In this document: positions 34,356-42,585 of the stretch, in pieces
Numbering within the stretch: position 1 is the first letter of the stretch
Layout of the letters: each line of letters begins with the position of its first letter
Origin: Acidobacteriota bacterium
Lineage (GTDB): Bacteria > Acidobacteriota > Terriglobia > Bryobacterales > Bryobacteraceae
Direction: 5' to 3'
Length of the DNA stretch: 52,077 nt
Assembly: GCA_025350695.1 (NCBI GenBank)
Contig: JANXXI010000125.1
Location: 1-52,077, forward strand
Notes under the pieces: model-generated
Database searches by the model: none
What the model saw: the letters and a program-made list of their open reading frames with translations, nothing else
What the model was told of the DNA's origin: nothing
Program-made: the position numbers and the translations under genes

Positions 34356-34361
34356 TAGAAT
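34356..34361 (+). promoter_or_regulatory. -10 element TAGAAT, leaderless start
   Basis: TAGAAT ends 6 bases before the ATG at 34368. No Shine-Dalgarno is present. Confidence 0.55.
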
Positions 34362-34367
34362 GTCTCA

Positions 34368-35267
34368 ATGGAACACAGCCCCATTGAAGAGATTGTTCAC
34401 CTTTACGTCGACGGGCAAATCAGCCGTCGCTCCCTGATGACCAAGATTCGAAACATGACTGGATCGACCGCCGCGGCGGTGGCGGCAATTTCGGCAACAG
34501 GCATGGTCGACCTGGCTCGCGCCGCGGATTCTTGCCCCGCGGACATACACGTGCCGGCCGACGCCGAGGACCTTTCCTGCGCAACCGTAACCTTCGACGG
34601 ACCGACATCTAAGCTGATCGCCTATCATGCCCGTCCGCGCAACATGCCAAGCGCGCCGCAGCCGGCCGTCCTGGTGATTCATGAAAACGTGGGTTTGACG
34701 GAACACATTCGCGACGTCACACGACGAGTGGCGCGCGCCGGATTTCCTGCGTTGGGCATCGACCTTATTTCACGGCTGGGCGGCACGGACAGCTTCCCTG
34801 ACGCCACCGCCCAGCGGACTGCGTATGGACGATTGACAACGGCCGGAATGCTCGAGGACATGATTGCCTCCATCGAATTTCTCCGCGGTCACAGCTTCAT
34901 CCGGGCGGAGCGAATGGGTTGTGTCGGCTTCTGTGCCGGCGGTGGCAACGTGTGGAATTTGGCCGCTTCTTCGGCTAAGATCGCCGCAAGCTCCGTGTTC
35001 TATGGCGCGCCCGTCCCGGCAGATCAGATCAAGAACTTAGCGGGGCCCATCCTCTTGAACTATGCGGAATTGGACAAGAACTTCACCAAGAATGTGCTCG
35101 CCATTGTTCCCTCATTGGTGGATGGCAACAAGACCTTCGGCCTGAATGTTTACGAAGGGGCAAACCACGCCTTTCATAACGACACCGGCGCTAACTATCG
35201 GGCCGTTGCCGCCTGCGATGCCTGGGGAAAGACTATCGACTTTTTCACCCGTCATTTGCGAGCATGA
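34368..35267 (+). CDS. Dienelactone hydrolase family protein, Tat-exported
   Basis: A 299-residue alpha/beta hydrolase. The catalytic set is C189 (GFCAGG), D236 (YAELDKNF), H267 (GANHAF) and the assisting E106 (IHENVGL), all as in dienelactone hydrolases, which open lactone rings in aromatic catabolism. The N-terminus carries SRRSLMTKI and a hydrophobic stretch (TAAAVAAISATG), so it is probably exported by Tat. It has a leaderless-type start and precedes the MidA gene by 9 bases. Confidence 0.88.
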   Translation: MEHSPIEEIVHLYVDGQISRRSLMTKIRNMTGSTAAAVAAISATGMVDLARAADSCPADIHVPADAEDLSCATVTFDGPTSKLIAYHARPRNMPSAPQPAVLVIHENVGLTEHIRDVTRRVARAGFPALGIDLISRLGGTDSFPDATAQRTAYGRLTTAGMLEDMIASIEFLRGHSFIRAERMGCVGFCAGGGNVWNLAASSAKIAASSVFYGAPVPADQIKNLAGPILLNYAELDKNFTKNVLAIVPSLVDGNKTFGLNVYEGANHAFHNDTGANYRAVAACDAWGKTIDFFTRHLRA

Positions 35268-35276
35268 TAAGTACGC

Positions 35277-36233
35277 ATGCTAACTGGAATCCTCGCCGAG
35301 GAAATCGCCCGCCGCGGCCCCATTTCGTTTCACGAGTTCCAGCACACGGCGCTCTATCACCCAGAACACGGCTACTATCGCCGCGAGCGTGATCCCTTTG
35401 GCGCTCGCGGCGATTTCTATACCGCCGAACAATTGCAACCTGTCTTTGGCCTTCTAATGGCCCGAACCGTCGAGCGTCTTCACGAGCGCATGCCTGCCCG
35501 CTTCGAGGTTGTGGAGTTAGGCGCTGGCCGCGAAGAGATGCGGTCGTATTTCGAACGCTGGTCGTATCAGGCGATAGAAAGTGGACGGGGTCAGTTGCCG
35601 GCTGAGATTCACGGCCTCGTATTCGGCAATGAGTTTTTGGATGCTTTGCCCGTGCACCTTGTACGCAAGAAGGGAGGGCATTTTCACGAGGTTTCGGTTG
35701 CCGGTTACGAGGGCAAATTCCAATACGTGGAAGGCCCTTGTGTCAAAGGAAAGTTGGCTGAATACTTGGCCAAGCACGGCCAGCACGCGCCAGACGGCGG
35801 CTTGGTTGAGGCTCACCTCGATGCGGTGCAGTGGCTGGATCGGCTGAGTGCCGCAGTGAAACAAGGCTTCGTGCTGTTCATCGATTACGGATTCACAGAA
35901 CGAGAACGGGTCCGCTTTCCCCAGGGCACGCTGATGAGCTATTGGCGTCATCAGGCCGATGAGGACGTGCTTTGCAAACCCGGTGAGCGTGACATAACGT
36001 CGCATGTTCCTTTCACAATGCTCATCGACGAGGCAAAAGAGCGAGGCTTCTTGGTAGAGCGATACGAGAGCCTGGCGCAACTGTTGCTGGACGCTGGCGA
36101 GCCCGATCAATTCGCCAACGTATTGGAATCCCAAAATGAGCAAGAAGCCGCACGAAGGCGCGGGCAGCTGAAGACGCTTCTCTATGGGATGGGCGAGACG
36201 TTCCGGGTGCTGCTACTCTCTCGCGGAGTCTAG
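35277..36233 (+). CDS. MidA/NDUFAF7-type SAM-dependent methyltransferase
   Basis: A 318-residue methyltransferase homologous to mitochondrial NDUFAF7, which dimethylates an arginine of a complex I subunit. GPISFHEFQHTALYHPEHGYY is the family's start, FEVVELGAG the SAM-binding motif, and GLVFGNEFLDALPVH and FIDYGFTERER the later conserved blocks. Bacterial targets are unknown. It is shorter than the human protein. Same direction as, and 9 bases after, the dienelactone hydrolase; its end overlaps the convergent SRPBCC stop by 4 bases. Confidence 0.88.
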   Translation: MLTGILAEEIARRGPISFHEFQHTALYHPEHGYYRRERDPFGARGDFYTAEQLQPVFGLLMARTVERLHERMPARFEVVELGAGREEMRSYFERWSYQAIESGRGQLPAEIHGLVFGNEFLDALPVHLVRKKGGHFHEVSVAGYEGKFQYVEGPCVKGKLAEYLAKHGQHAPDGGLVEAHLDAVQWLDRLSAAVKQGFVLFIDYGFTERERVRFPQGTLMSYWRHQADEDVLCKPGERDITSHVPFTMLIDEAKERGFLVERYESLAQLLLDAGEPDQFANVLESQNEQEAARRRGQLKTLLYGMGETFRVLLLSRGV

Positions 36234-37006
36234 CTTACCGGGGCTTTCTCTGCTTCCGCCTTACCGGCGACATTGCCGAGAACCGATTGCACCTGCTCTT
36301 TGGCCGATTCAAATGCGGGCTCTTCGATACCGTAAGTAATCAGTGAGGCGGCAATATAGCTCTTACTGACGGTGAACCAGACCACCGCGTCGTTCCAGTC
36401 CTTGGAGATCACAAGTATTTCATGCGGTTCGCGTCCGGCCATGATCGACAGCGGGCCCATCATCGAAAGCCCTTCAACGTGGAGATGCGTCCACGCCGTC
36501 TGCTGCGTACGACCCTCCCCGGCAAAGGGTTCGTATAGACTTGCATGAAAGCTTTTCTTGCCCTTGTGCACTTCGATCGCGTGCTTGATCACGAGCAGGA
36601 ATAGCTGCCAGCCGTGCTTAGTACCATCGAACTCTCCATCCCAAGCGGCATCATTGGGATAACCGGATTGGACCACTCGAAGCACCGCCGTGCCTCCGTC
36701 CTTTGCCTGGATGTAGTAGTCGACGGCCAATAACGCCAGAGATTCCGGAGCGGCGCTTGGAGCCCTCGGGGTCTCAGCTTCTGTTCGCAGATGTTGGTTT
36801 GGCTCCCATGTCGAAATGTTATGGGTGATCTCCATTCCGCCGCCCCAGCTAATGGTCATCTTGCCGCCTTCACCAGGTGTGACGGAAGCTTCAGGAGCGA
36901 ACCAGCGGGCGATTTCTTCGGCTTCGGTGATAGTTTTCCAGATCTCAGCCGGAGTGGCGCGGATCTCAATTGACGTCTCGTGGGAACGGGTGTTAGGTTT
37001 GTCCAT
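36230..37006 (-). CDS. SRPBCC/AHSA1-domain protein
   Basis: A 258-residue protein with one START-like ligand-binding fold near the N-terminus (TSIEIRATPAEIWKTITEAEEIARWFAPEA), the AHSA1 pattern. The second half (SFHASLYEPFAG ... ISKDWNDAVVWFTVSKSYIAASLITYG) looks like a further sheet and may be a second domain. It follows the ArsR-like regulator by 4 bases, a very common pairing in which the SRPBCC protein is under the regulator's control. Ligand unknown. Confidence 0.8.
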   Translation of the reverse strand: MDKPNTRSHETSIEIRATPAEIWKTITEAEEIARWFAPEASVTPGEGGKMTISWGGGMEITHNISTWEPNQHLRTEAETPRAPSAAPESLALLAVDYYIQAKDGGTAVLRVVQSGYPNDAAWDGEFDGTKHGWQLFLLVIKHAIEVHKGKKSFHASLYEPFAGEGRTQQTAWTHLHVEGLSMMGPLSIMAGREPHEILVISKDWNDAVVWFTVSKSYIAASLITYGIEEPAFESAKEQVQSVLGNVAGKAEAEKAPVS

Positions 37007-37010
37007 AAAA

Positions 37011-37646
37011 TTAATCCATAGTTACCGCGGCTTTCGGTCCAACCCCAGGTTCAACTGGAGCAATGTAGGGATAACTTCCAATAACAAATCGAAACTTCCG
37101 GGCATCGGGCGAGGTTGTATCGTGATACTGGGCGACAAGCTGAGATACCAAATAAGTAAGTTCCTGAGTAAACGCGTTGCGATCGGAAGGCGTCCGAAAG
37201 CGCACCTCAGTTTCAAGCGTCATCGTCGACAAACGCATGCCTGCTTGGTCAGCGCGATAGCGCAGCTCAACCAAATCCCGAATGCCGCGCGACATAGTAG
37301 ATAACAAATAGGCAGCTGACGTTCGATCTTGCGTCGACTCCGGGTCAGGGCTGCCCGCTCCTAACTTACCCAGTGCTTCGGGACTTACTAAGTAGTACTT
37401 GGCGGTGGCGACGACTAACCGCTCCACACAATTACCGCGCCGCTTGGTCTCCGATTCACGAACGAAGCCGGCCCGTTCGAGCTCATGCAAATGGTAGTTG
37501 ATCTTCTGCCTCGGAAGATTCAAAACCCGAGAGAGCGATGCTGCCGAACCCGGCTGCTCAAGGTTTTCAAGCAGCTTCAGACGAATAGGATCCAGCACAA
37601 TTGCCGCTTCTTCGGGATTGCGGAGAACTTGAACAGTGGAGGTCAC
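37011..37646 (-). CDS. ArsR-like winged-helix regulator
   Basis: A 211-residue DNA-binding protein. The wHTH runs 18-75: LDPIRLKLLENLEQPGSAASLSRVLNLPRQKINYHLHELERAGFV, the ArsR order with recognition helix RQKINYHLHELE. The C-terminal 120 residues form a separate sensing or dimer domain of no known class (TLETEVRFRTPSDRNAFTQEL). No CxC metal site. The start is GTG, directly behind a strong promoter (TTGACA, 17, TTTAAT) whose spacer holds a palindrome, so it probably represses itself and the SRPBCC gene. Confidence 0.85.
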   Translation of the reverse strand: MTSTVQVLRNPEEAAIVLDPIRLKLLENLEQPGSAASLSRVLNLPRQKINYHLHELERAGFVRESETKRRGNCVERLVVATAKYYLVSPEALGKLGAGSPDPESTQDRTSAAYLLSTMSRGIRDLVELRYRADQAGMRLSTMTLETEVRFRTPSDRNAFTQELTYLVSQLVAQYHDTTSPDARKFRFVIGSYPYIAPVEPGVGPKAAVTMD

Positions 37647-37653
37647 GAAGTTT

Positions 37654-37682
37654 ATTAAACCACCGACAAATTATTTTGTCAA
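37654..37682 (-). promoter_or_regulatory. Promoter with overlapping operator of the ArsR-SRPBCC operon
   Basis: On the minus strand TTGACA (37677-37682), 17 bases, TTTAAT (37654-37659), then 7 bases to the GTG at 37646. The imperfect palindrome GACAAATTATTTTGTC (37665-37680) overlaps the -35 and spacer, the classical position for a repressor. The start codon is where transcription would begin, so the message should be leaderless. A -10-like TACAAT for the divergent gene lies at about 37708-37713. Confidence 0.7.
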
Positions 37683-37724
37683 GAATTGTTTTTAGGTTAA
37701 TCCGTACAATGGATCCAGGCCAAA

Positions 37725-38198
37725 ATGAAGACGAACCTAATTTGGATGGCTGTTGCCACGTTGGGAGGCATCGCTTGTACGACACAGCATCCGCCCGAGC
37801 CGCAAGCACAGAAGCAGACTCCGTTGCCTGAAGCCAAAGCCGAGCTGGTAGCCGAGCACAAAGCCGCGCCTAAGCTCGTACCAGAAGCGGCACTTACGTT
37901 GGCCCCCGGCGTGGTTCGAGGGGTTGAAGGTTTGAGTTTTCGAATCCCCGCCGGAACTCCCACCGTCCGGCTCCAACTGAAGTTGCGGAACAAGAATGAA
38001 TACACAAGCTACCGGGTTCTGCTTGAAACCGCGCAAGCCGATGCGATTGCCGAATACGCGGCCAGGGCGAATCCGCTGAGCGTTTCCATTCCCGCTGCTA
38101 CCTTGAAGCCCGGTGAATATGTTCTGCTGCTGCGAGGCCGCAGCGTTGGCGGACGAGAAGAGGAAATGGATGACTATCACTTCACCGTTCTTCCATAG
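37725..38198 (+). CDS. Putative exported protein, weak lipobox
   Basis: 157 residues, not recognised. The N-terminus is a signal-like stretch (NLIWMAVATLGGIACTTQ); the cysteine could be lipidated, but the -3 position is glycine, so the lipobox is weak. A proline/glutamine-rich linker follows, then a beta-rich domain (SFRIPAGTPTVRLQLKL ... LKPGEYVLLLRG). It is divergent from the ArsR operon, with TACAAT about 11 bases before the ATG. Its end overlaps the next start by 29 bases. Confidence 0.55.
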   Translation: MKTNLIWMAVATLGGIACTTQHPPEPQAQKQTPLPEAKAELVAEHKAAPKLVPEAALTLAPGVVRGVEGLSFRIPAGTPTVRLQLKLRNKNEYTSYRVLLETAQADAIAEYAARANPLSVSIPAATLKPGEYVLLLRGRSVGGREEEMDDYHFTVLP

Positions 38199-38690
38199 AC
38201 CGGCGCTTCTATTTATTGCCACGACCCTCGCAGCCGCCTTGCACGCAGGCGCCGTGAAACGACTGGACGGCAAGAAGATCTCTTCGGCCCAGGTGGATCA
38301 AGTTGTAACCAAGTTGATGCGTGAAGGAAGAGTAACCGGACTAGGTCTCGCGCTCTTCAATAACAACGAAATCGTTCATATGAAGTCATTCGGCTCCAGG
38401 GATTCCAGTAAGCCAGAGCCGCTGGCAATTGACACCGTGATGTATGGCGCTTCCTTGACTAAACCAGCGTTCGCGTACGTGGTGATGCAGTTGGTGGAAG
38501 AGCGCGTTCTGGATTTGGACAGACCTGTGGCTGGTTATCTGAAGGGGCCGTGGCGCGAATATCCGAAGTGGGCTGATCTGGAGGGGGACCCGCGGTCCGC
38601 GCGTATCACGCCGCGTAGGATGTTGAGCCACACTTCCGGATTCGCCAATTTTCGCTTCCTGAATCCTGGCGAGAATCGATCTCCTCCTGG
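38170..38690 (+). pseudogene. Class C beta-lactamase-like serine hydrolase, 3'-truncated
   Basis: Starts with a signal peptide (PALLFIATTLAAALHAGA) and then reads as a serine hydrolase: GRVTGLGLALFNNNEIVH, the nucleophile motif SLTK, AYVVMQLVEERVLDLDRPV and ITPRRMLSHTSGFANFRF. After FLNPGE (about 38675) the family's YSGEG region and everything beyond is gone, replaced by low-quality coding that is homologous to the 3' end of the neighbouring esterase on the other strand. The frame stays open to 39027, but the C-terminal part is not a hydrolase. So a deletion or rearrangement removed the second half. Confidence 0.72.
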
Positions 38691-38815
38691 GAATCGTTTG
38701 GAGGCCCTGAAAGGGGATCGCATCGGACCAAGTTCGTCTTCGATCAGCGATGGAAGTGGTAGGACCAGAATTGAGATTAGTCCGCGCCAGACGAGTTGCC
38801 GCATAGTCCCCATTG

Positions 38816-39002
38816 CTTCGCCAAAACGGAATCAGGCGCATGCCGTGAAAACGATGCTGAGCGGGGAAGAGCTCATGTTCAACTACGCTCCTGCGTCTCT
38901 TGCCTCTTACGCTCTACACGCCGACGGAAATGTTGATCCCTTGCCGTGGCCAACCTACGCCCCCAAACGCTTCGCCAAAAACGGAATCGCGCGCACGCCA
39001 CC
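38816..39002 (-). pseudogene. Decayed 3'-end copies of the neighbouring esterase gene
   Basis: On the minus strand 38816-38883 reads EHELFPAQHRFHGMRLIPFW and 38955-39000 reads GVRAIPFLAKRLGA followed by a stop; the intact esterase at 39304-40467 ends IEHEVFPGEHSFHGVRGIPF and LAKHLGV. The stretch between (38885-38950) resembles the intact gene around 39430-39495 with a deletion. So at least two partial paralogue ends lie here in the same orientation as the intact copy, diverged and without starts. They mark past tandem duplication. Confidence 0.62.
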
Positions 39003-39036
39003 GATTCCCAATCAAACGCGTTGGTGATGGCGTCAT

Positions 39037-39273
39037 TTATTCCACTACCTCCATTGCCGGTGCTTGCGAAATGTATCCTTCGGTCCAACCATCCCTTCCA
39101 AGTACATATTCAAAGATCTCGAAGCCGTCAGGGGTATCCTTGAATCCTGGCATGTCCTGAACGCGACCAATCGCGGCTTCGCCATCTTCATGAGTCTTAT
39201 AGACACCTATTAATTTTTGTTCGGTGTCACCATCGACTTCATAACTATGCCATAGCATAAACACTGAATCCAT
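39037..39273 (-). CDS. Small conserved protein, unknown function
   Basis: A 78-residue acidic protein (HSYEVDGDTEQKLIGVYKTHEDGEAAI ... PGFKDTPDGFEIFEYVLGRDGWTEGY). I recall the pattern VF-L-HSYE ... IGVY ... PGF---P-GF-I--Y-L-R--W-EG as a widespread small family of unknown role, often in mobile or polymorphic contexts; the match is from memory. A strong AAGGAG lies before the ATG, unlike most genes here. It sits between the decayed and the intact esterase copies. Confidence 0.65.
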   Translation of the reverse strand: MDSVFMLWHSYEVDGDTEQKLIGVYKTHEDGEAAIGRVQDMPGFKDTPDGFEIFEYVLGRDGWTEGYISQAPAMEVVE

Positions 39274-39303
39274 TTCACTCCTTAGGACTTGTATATTCGC
39301 TAT

Positions 39304-40467
39304 CTACACCCCCAAATGCTTCGCCAAAAACGGAATGCCCCGCACGCCATGAAAGCTGTGCTCCCCAGGGAACACCTCGTGCTCAATCACCCCTTCCGCG
39401 CCCATCGCCGCATACACTTTACTCACCCTCGCGAAACTCTCCTTGCTGGCGGCGATCGGGAAAATGTTGTCACGCTCCCCAGATTCGGCCAACAAAGGCC
39501 GTGGAGCGATCAAGCCCGCAACATCATACATCTCGGCCCAATTCAAAATGCCCGGCACGTAATTGTCGATGCAATGAGAGATGCTCAAAATCGAATCGCG
39601 GAAAGTATTTAGGTAACCGCTCACCATGGCCACCTTGATGCGCGGTTCAAGCGCGGTCGAAAACAAGGTCGCCGTGCCGCCACCGGAAATTCCCATGCAA
39701 CCGATTCGGGACGAGTCGATATCCGCTCGCGTCTCCATATAATCAATCACCCGTTTGATGTCGTAAACGCGCCAGCCGATCATCGTTTGGCCCAGCAGCA
39801 ACGCGGCCCCGGCGGCAGGTTGGCAGGACGATTTCCCCAAGCCACCTTTCTTTGTCACACCGTCGCGGCGGCAACCGAACGCCATCGGTTCAATCGCCAA
39901 TGCCACGATTCCTTGTTCCACAACTTGAAGTGCGAAGTCGTGCTGGTACCCGGCTTTGTCCGTGCGTTCGGCGCCTTTTTCGTCGATACCCACGATGTCG
40001 TCCACGCCTCGGCCATGACCGGGTACACATACTACCGCTGCATACTTCGAGGCGGATTTCTTCGGCGTCAAAACATAACCAAGCATCGCTTGGCCGGGCC
40101 GCGTGGTGATGACAAATTTGTCCCGTCGATAGCCGGGGAATTCCCTTGACTCTAGGATTTGCGGCTGCAACGGTTCGGCCTTTGCGGGAAATTCGCCTAC
40201 CAGTTCCAGGACTTTCTTACGCAACTTTTTCTGCCACGCCAGTGTTTCCGTTTTGCCGGACGCCTTGAATGTCAGCTTCAATGGGGCCGAGGCGTGGAGT
40301 TGGCGCGTCCAACCAACTGGATCGAATTGCTCCAAATTGACTTTGGTTTCGTAGTTGTCCAAGGGGCCGGTGTATTTCTCTGGGGCGGCGGTCAGTTGAA
40401 CGTCTTTCAGTTGCGAGGCGGCCAGAGCGGCGATGCCGAATTTACGACGGGATACTTGGAGTGACAT
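39304..40467 (-). CDS. Exported acetyl-xylan-esterase-like alpha/beta hydrolase
   Basis: A 387-residue hydrolase of the abhydrolase_7/acetyl xylan esterase type. N-terminal RRKFGIAALAASQL resembles a Tat signal. The nucleophile S261 lies in CMGISGGG, D333 in ESGERDNIFP and the histidine in FPGEHSFHG, so the triad is complete. VVCVPGHGRG forms the oxyanion region. Members deacetylate plant polysaccharides; the cluster of similar proteins in this genome would fit that. TAAACT lies 6 bases before the ATG. Decayed paralogue ends lie just downstream. Confidence 0.83.
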   Translation of the reverse strand: MSLQVSRRKFGIAALAASQLKDVQLTAAPEKYTGPLDNYETKVNLEQFDPVGWTRQLHASAPLKLTFKASGKTETLAWQKKLRKKVLELVGEFPAKAEPLQPQILESREFPGYRRDKFVITTRPGQAMLGYVLTPKKSASKYAAVVCVPGHGRGVDDIVGIDEKGAERTDKAGYQHDFALQVVEQGIVALAIEPMAFGCRRDGVTKKGGLGKSSCQPAAGAALLLGQTMIGWRVYDIKRVIDYMETRADIDSSRIGCMGISGGGTATLFSTALEPRIKVAMVSGYLNTFRDSILSISHCIDNYVPGILNWAEMYDVAGLIAPRPLLAESGERDNIFPIAASKESFARVSKVYAAMGAEGVIEHEVFPGEHSFHGVRGIPFLAKHLGV

Positions 40468-40473
40468 GGTCTT

Positions 40474-40479
40474 AGTTTA
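40474..40479 (-). promoter_or_regulatory. -10 element TAAACT, leaderless start
   Basis: On the minus strand TAAACT ends 6 bases before the ATG at 40467. A TTCACA is found 19 bases further upstream. No Shine-Dalgarno is present. Confidence 0.5.
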
Positions 40480-40571
40480 CGTCGGTTGCATTAACAATTG
40501 TGAAACACACAAGGGTAGCGATTGGTGTAACCTCTAAAGCGATACTTCGTCTATGAATTAAGTGGAGAAGT

Positions 40572-41765
40572 TTGATTGTGATAACAAGCACCCCCAGAGT
40601 TGCATTTTTTGCCGATTCCTTCCATGAAGTGAACGGTGTCGCCTTAACCAGCCGTTCGCTCGATGCCTACGCTCGCCGGAATGGCTATCCATTTTTAAGC
40701 GTCCATGCGGGTCCGGAAAATCGTTGTTGGACGGAAGGCAGCGTTACCACGCTGGAAATTCGTCGCAGCCGCGCCAAGTTTCCAGTGGAAGTAGACCTTT
40801 ATTTTGATCCTTTATTTTGGCGCAACTATTTCGCCGTGGAGCAGGCGCTCGATACCTTTCAGCCAGACGTAATTCACTTAACCGGGCCCAGCGATGTAGG
40901 GATTCTTGCAGCCTACTTCGCCCATTCGCGAGGCATTCCCTTGGTAGCCAGTTGGCATACGAATCTGCACGAGTTCGCCGCGCGCCGGCTGCACTCCATG
41001 CTCTCCTTCATCCCCAACAAATTCCGGGATTACGCGGCGGCCTTGACCGAACGCGGAACGCTGGACGGAGTGGCGCTTTTCTATAAGATCGCACGAGTAC
41101 TGCTCGCGCCCAATCCGGATTTGATTCGTCTGCTTGAAGCTAAGACTGGTAAGAAGACTTTCTTGATGCGGCGGGGTGTAGATACAACCCTCTTCAATCC
41201 CGCCAAGCGTTACCGGCAGGATGGTGATTTTGTATTGGGATTTGTGGGCCGACTGCAGCCAGAAAAGAACGTCAGGCTGCTGGTTGAAGTGGAGAAGTTA
41301 CTAGCCGAGGAGAACCACCGTTTCCTGATTATTGGCGAAGGTCCGGAACGAGGTTATCTCGAGAGCCATTTGCGTCGCGCGCAGTTCGCGGGCATTCTGA
41401 AGGGAGAGGCGCTATCGAGCGCCTACGCCAACATGGATCTGTTTCTGTTTCCATCGCGAACCGATACCTATGGAAATGTGGTGCAGGAAGCCCTTGCCAG
41501 CGGGGTACCGGCAATTGTAACCAATCAGGGTGGGCCGCAATACATCGTCAATCACGGTGTAACGGGTATCGTGGCAGGCACGGATGATCACTTCGCTCAT
41601 AGCGTTCGCGACTTAGTGACCGATTTGCCGCGGCATCAACAGATGCGAAAAACGGCCCGGGCGGCGGCTCTCGAAGCCAGTTGGGACAAGGTGTTTGACA
41701 ACGTTTACAACTCCTATCGGTTCGCGCTAGAAGCTCCGGCGGACCAGTGGCGGGCGGCCAGCTAA
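40572..41765 (+). CDS. GT4-family glycosyltransferase
   Basis: A 397-residue GT-B glycosyltransferase. The N-lobe starts VAFFADSFHEVNGVALTSRSL, with HLTGPSDVGILAAYFAHSRGIPLVASWHTN; the C-lobe has GFVGRLQPEKNVRLLVEV and the nucleotide-sugar E-x7-E region FPSRTDTYGNVVQEALASGVPAIVTNQGGP. This is the monogalactosyl/mannosyl-type acceptor-lipid pattern, but the acceptor is unknown. The start is TTG at 40572 or GTG at 40578; a GGAG fits either. It is followed by a short-chain dehydrogenase 31 bases on. Confidence 0.87.
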   Translation: MIVITSTPRVAFFADSFHEVNGVALTSRSLDAYARRNGYPFLSVHAGPENRCWTEGSVTTLEIRRSRAKFPVEVDLYFDPLFWRNYFAVEQALDTFQPDVIHLTGPSDVGILAAYFAHSRGIPLVASWHTNLHEFAARRLHSMLSFIPNKFRDYAAALTERGTLDGVALFYKIARVLLAPNPDLIRLLEAKTGKKTFLMRRGVDTTLFNPAKRYRQDGDFVLGFVGRLQPEKNVRLLVEVEKLLAEENHRFLIIGEGPERGYLESHLRRAQFAGILKGEALSSAYANMDLFLFPSRTDTYGNVVQEALASGVPAIVTNQGGPQYIVNHGVTGIVAGTDDHFAHSVRDLVTDLPRHQQMRKTARAAALEASWDKVFDNVYNSYRFALEAPADQWRAAS

Positions 41766-41796
41766 TAGCGCTTCGTGCTATCCTGCCACTACTACC

Positions 41797-42585
41797 ATGG
41801 CCGGAATTTTTCGCGACAATTTACTAGCAGGCAAGGTTGCCTATGTCACTGGCGGATCCAGCGGCATTGGGCAGCGAATGGCCGAGCGCTTGGCGGCTCA
41901 AGGCGCGAAGGTGATGATTCAAGGGCGCGACCAAGCGAAGCTGGATGCGGCGGTGAGTCAGATCCATGACGCAGGCGGAGAGGCCGCAGGTGTGGCCGCC
42001 GACGTTCGCGACTATGACGCAACCGAAACGGCATTGGCCCAATGCAAGGAAGTTTTCGGACCTATCGACATTCTGATTGCCGGGGCTGCGGGAAATTTTC
42101 CGGCTCCCGCGCTGGGGATGTCGTCTAACGGATTCAAAGCCGTGATGGATATCGATCTGCTTGGCACCTTTAACGTGTGCCGCGCGGCGCACCAGTTTCT
42201 AAACAAACCCGGCGCAAGCATCATCGCTATTTCAGCAGGGCAGGCCCAAGCTCCGATGGCTTTTCAAGCGCACGTTTGCGCGGCCAAAGCGGGTGTGGAA
42301 ATGCTGGTGAAGTCACTCGCTCTCGAATGGGGCAGGGAAGGAATCAGATTGAATTGCATTACCCCGGGACCCACCGATGATACCGAGGGAATGCGGCGGC
42401 TTGCGCCATCAGAAGAGCATCGGGCCAAGGTGCTGCGATCGGTTCCGTTGGGGCGCATGGGCACTCGCGATGAGTTGGCGGATTTGGCTTTGTTCCTGAG
42501 CACCGAAGCGGCCGGCTATATCACTGGATCAATCTTCCACTGCGATGGCGGAACGTCGATTTCCGGGCGAGGGCTGGCGATTTAA
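41797..42585 (+). CDS. Short-chain dehydrogenase, 2,4-dienoyl-CoA reductase-like
   Basis: A 262-residue Rossmann NAD(P)H oxidoreductase (TGGSSGIG at 18-25, NAG motif as AGAAGN). The catalytic Tyr of classical SDRs is absent: the position reads QAHVCAAKAGVEML, with the lysine kept. This is the pattern of peroxisomal/mitochondrial-type 2,4-dienoyl-CoA reductases (DECR), which reduce unsaturated fatty acyl-CoA in beta-oxidation. So the missing Tyr reflects subfamily, not damage. Its stop codon overlaps the amino acid permease start by one base (TAATG). Confidence 0.85.
   Translation: MAGIFRDNLLAGKVAYVTGGSSGIGQRMAERLAAQGAKVMIQGRDQAKLDAAVSQIHDAGGEAAGVAADVRDYDATETALAQCKEVFGPIDILIAGAAGNFPAPALGMSSNGFKAVMDIDLLGTFNVCRAAHQFLNKPGASIIAISAGQAQAPMAFQAHVCAAKAGVEMLVKSLALEWGREGIRLNCITPGPTDDTEGMRRLAPSEEHRAKVLRSVPLGRMGTRDELADLALFLSTEAAGYITGSIFHCDGGTSISGRGLAI

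Noticed and set aside
38691-39027. Open continuation of the serine hydrolase frame
   Set aside because: The frame stays open, but it is antisense to decayed esterase ends and has no hydrolase motif, so I treat it as non-coding.
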